Source: Chromatiaceae bacterium (GTDB lineage Bacteria > Pseudomonadota > Gammaproteobacteria > Chromatiales > Chromatiaceae). Taken from it: DNA of 5,329 nucleotides. The DNA lies in the NCBI GenBank assembly GCA_016880695.1, contig JAEHCY010000024.1, forward strand, positions 1 through 5,329. The letters are read 5' to 3'. The position numbers and the translations under genes are program-made. The notes under the pieces are model-generated. The model did not search any database. It had not been told where the DNA came from and was given only the letters and a program-made list of their open reading frames with translations. Below, in pieces: positions 5,324 through 5,329 of this stretch (the first letter of the stretch is position 1; each line of letters begins with the position of its first letter).

Positions 5324-5329
5324 GCTGAG

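Noticed and set aside
1..5329. CRISPR array, complete insertion sequence, att site, rRNA or riboswitch
   Set aside because: No spaced direct repeats, transposase frame with terminal inverted repeats, tRNA-derived att sequence or known structured RNA was seen on either strand.

Overview
The window is GC-rich, with long open frames, strong G/C at third codon positions and compact gene spacing. It encodes a 305-residue QmcA-type stomatin coupled to a NfeD protein, a TtcA-family PP-loop enzyme and glutamate racemase MurI. This content suggests the chromosome of a Gram-negative proteobacterium, most likely a gammaproteobacterium. That placement is inferred from gene content and protein style, not from a marker gene.

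Layout from left to right. (1) Positions 1-96 hold the first 32 codons of a leftward gene that leaves the window. Its N-terminus looks like a NERD (nuclease-related domain) protein, and it is much poorer in G+C (43 of 96 bases) than what follows. (2) It abuts, head to head, an Hsp20 gene that has lost its start and N-terminal arm but keeps an intact alpha-crystallin domain (about 99-452). This looks like a recombination scar where foreign or rearranged DNA replaced the 5' end of the heat-shock gene. (3) Positions 453-556 are a convergent gap with three GC-rich hairpins in a row. (4) A leftward two-gene operon, qmcA (stomatin/SPFH) then nfeD, is joined by a one-base TAATG overlap. (5) A 116-base divergent promoter region spans 1960-2075. 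(6) A rightward pair follows: a TtcA-like enzyme and an uncharacterised exported coiled-coil protein, joined by a four-base ATGA overlap. (7) Positions 4181-4531 are a 351-base convergent gap with no convincing gene. (8) murI runs leftward and is complete, starting six bases from the right edge.

How the genes work together. QmcA and NfeD are established partners in a membrane scaffold/quality-control complex. The TtcA-like protein and the exported protein must share a transcript and are probably translationally coupled, yet one is cytosolic and the other periplasmic, so the basis of their association is unknown. MurI supplies D-glutamate for peptidoglycan and is not obviously linked to its neighbours.

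No RNA gene, CRISPR array, complete insertion sequence or att site was seen. The most unusual features are the truncation junction at the left, the non-canonical motifs of the TtcA-like enzyme, and its coupled partner of unknown function. No complete new system can be claimed from this window. The accessory material, if any, lies to the left of position 1.
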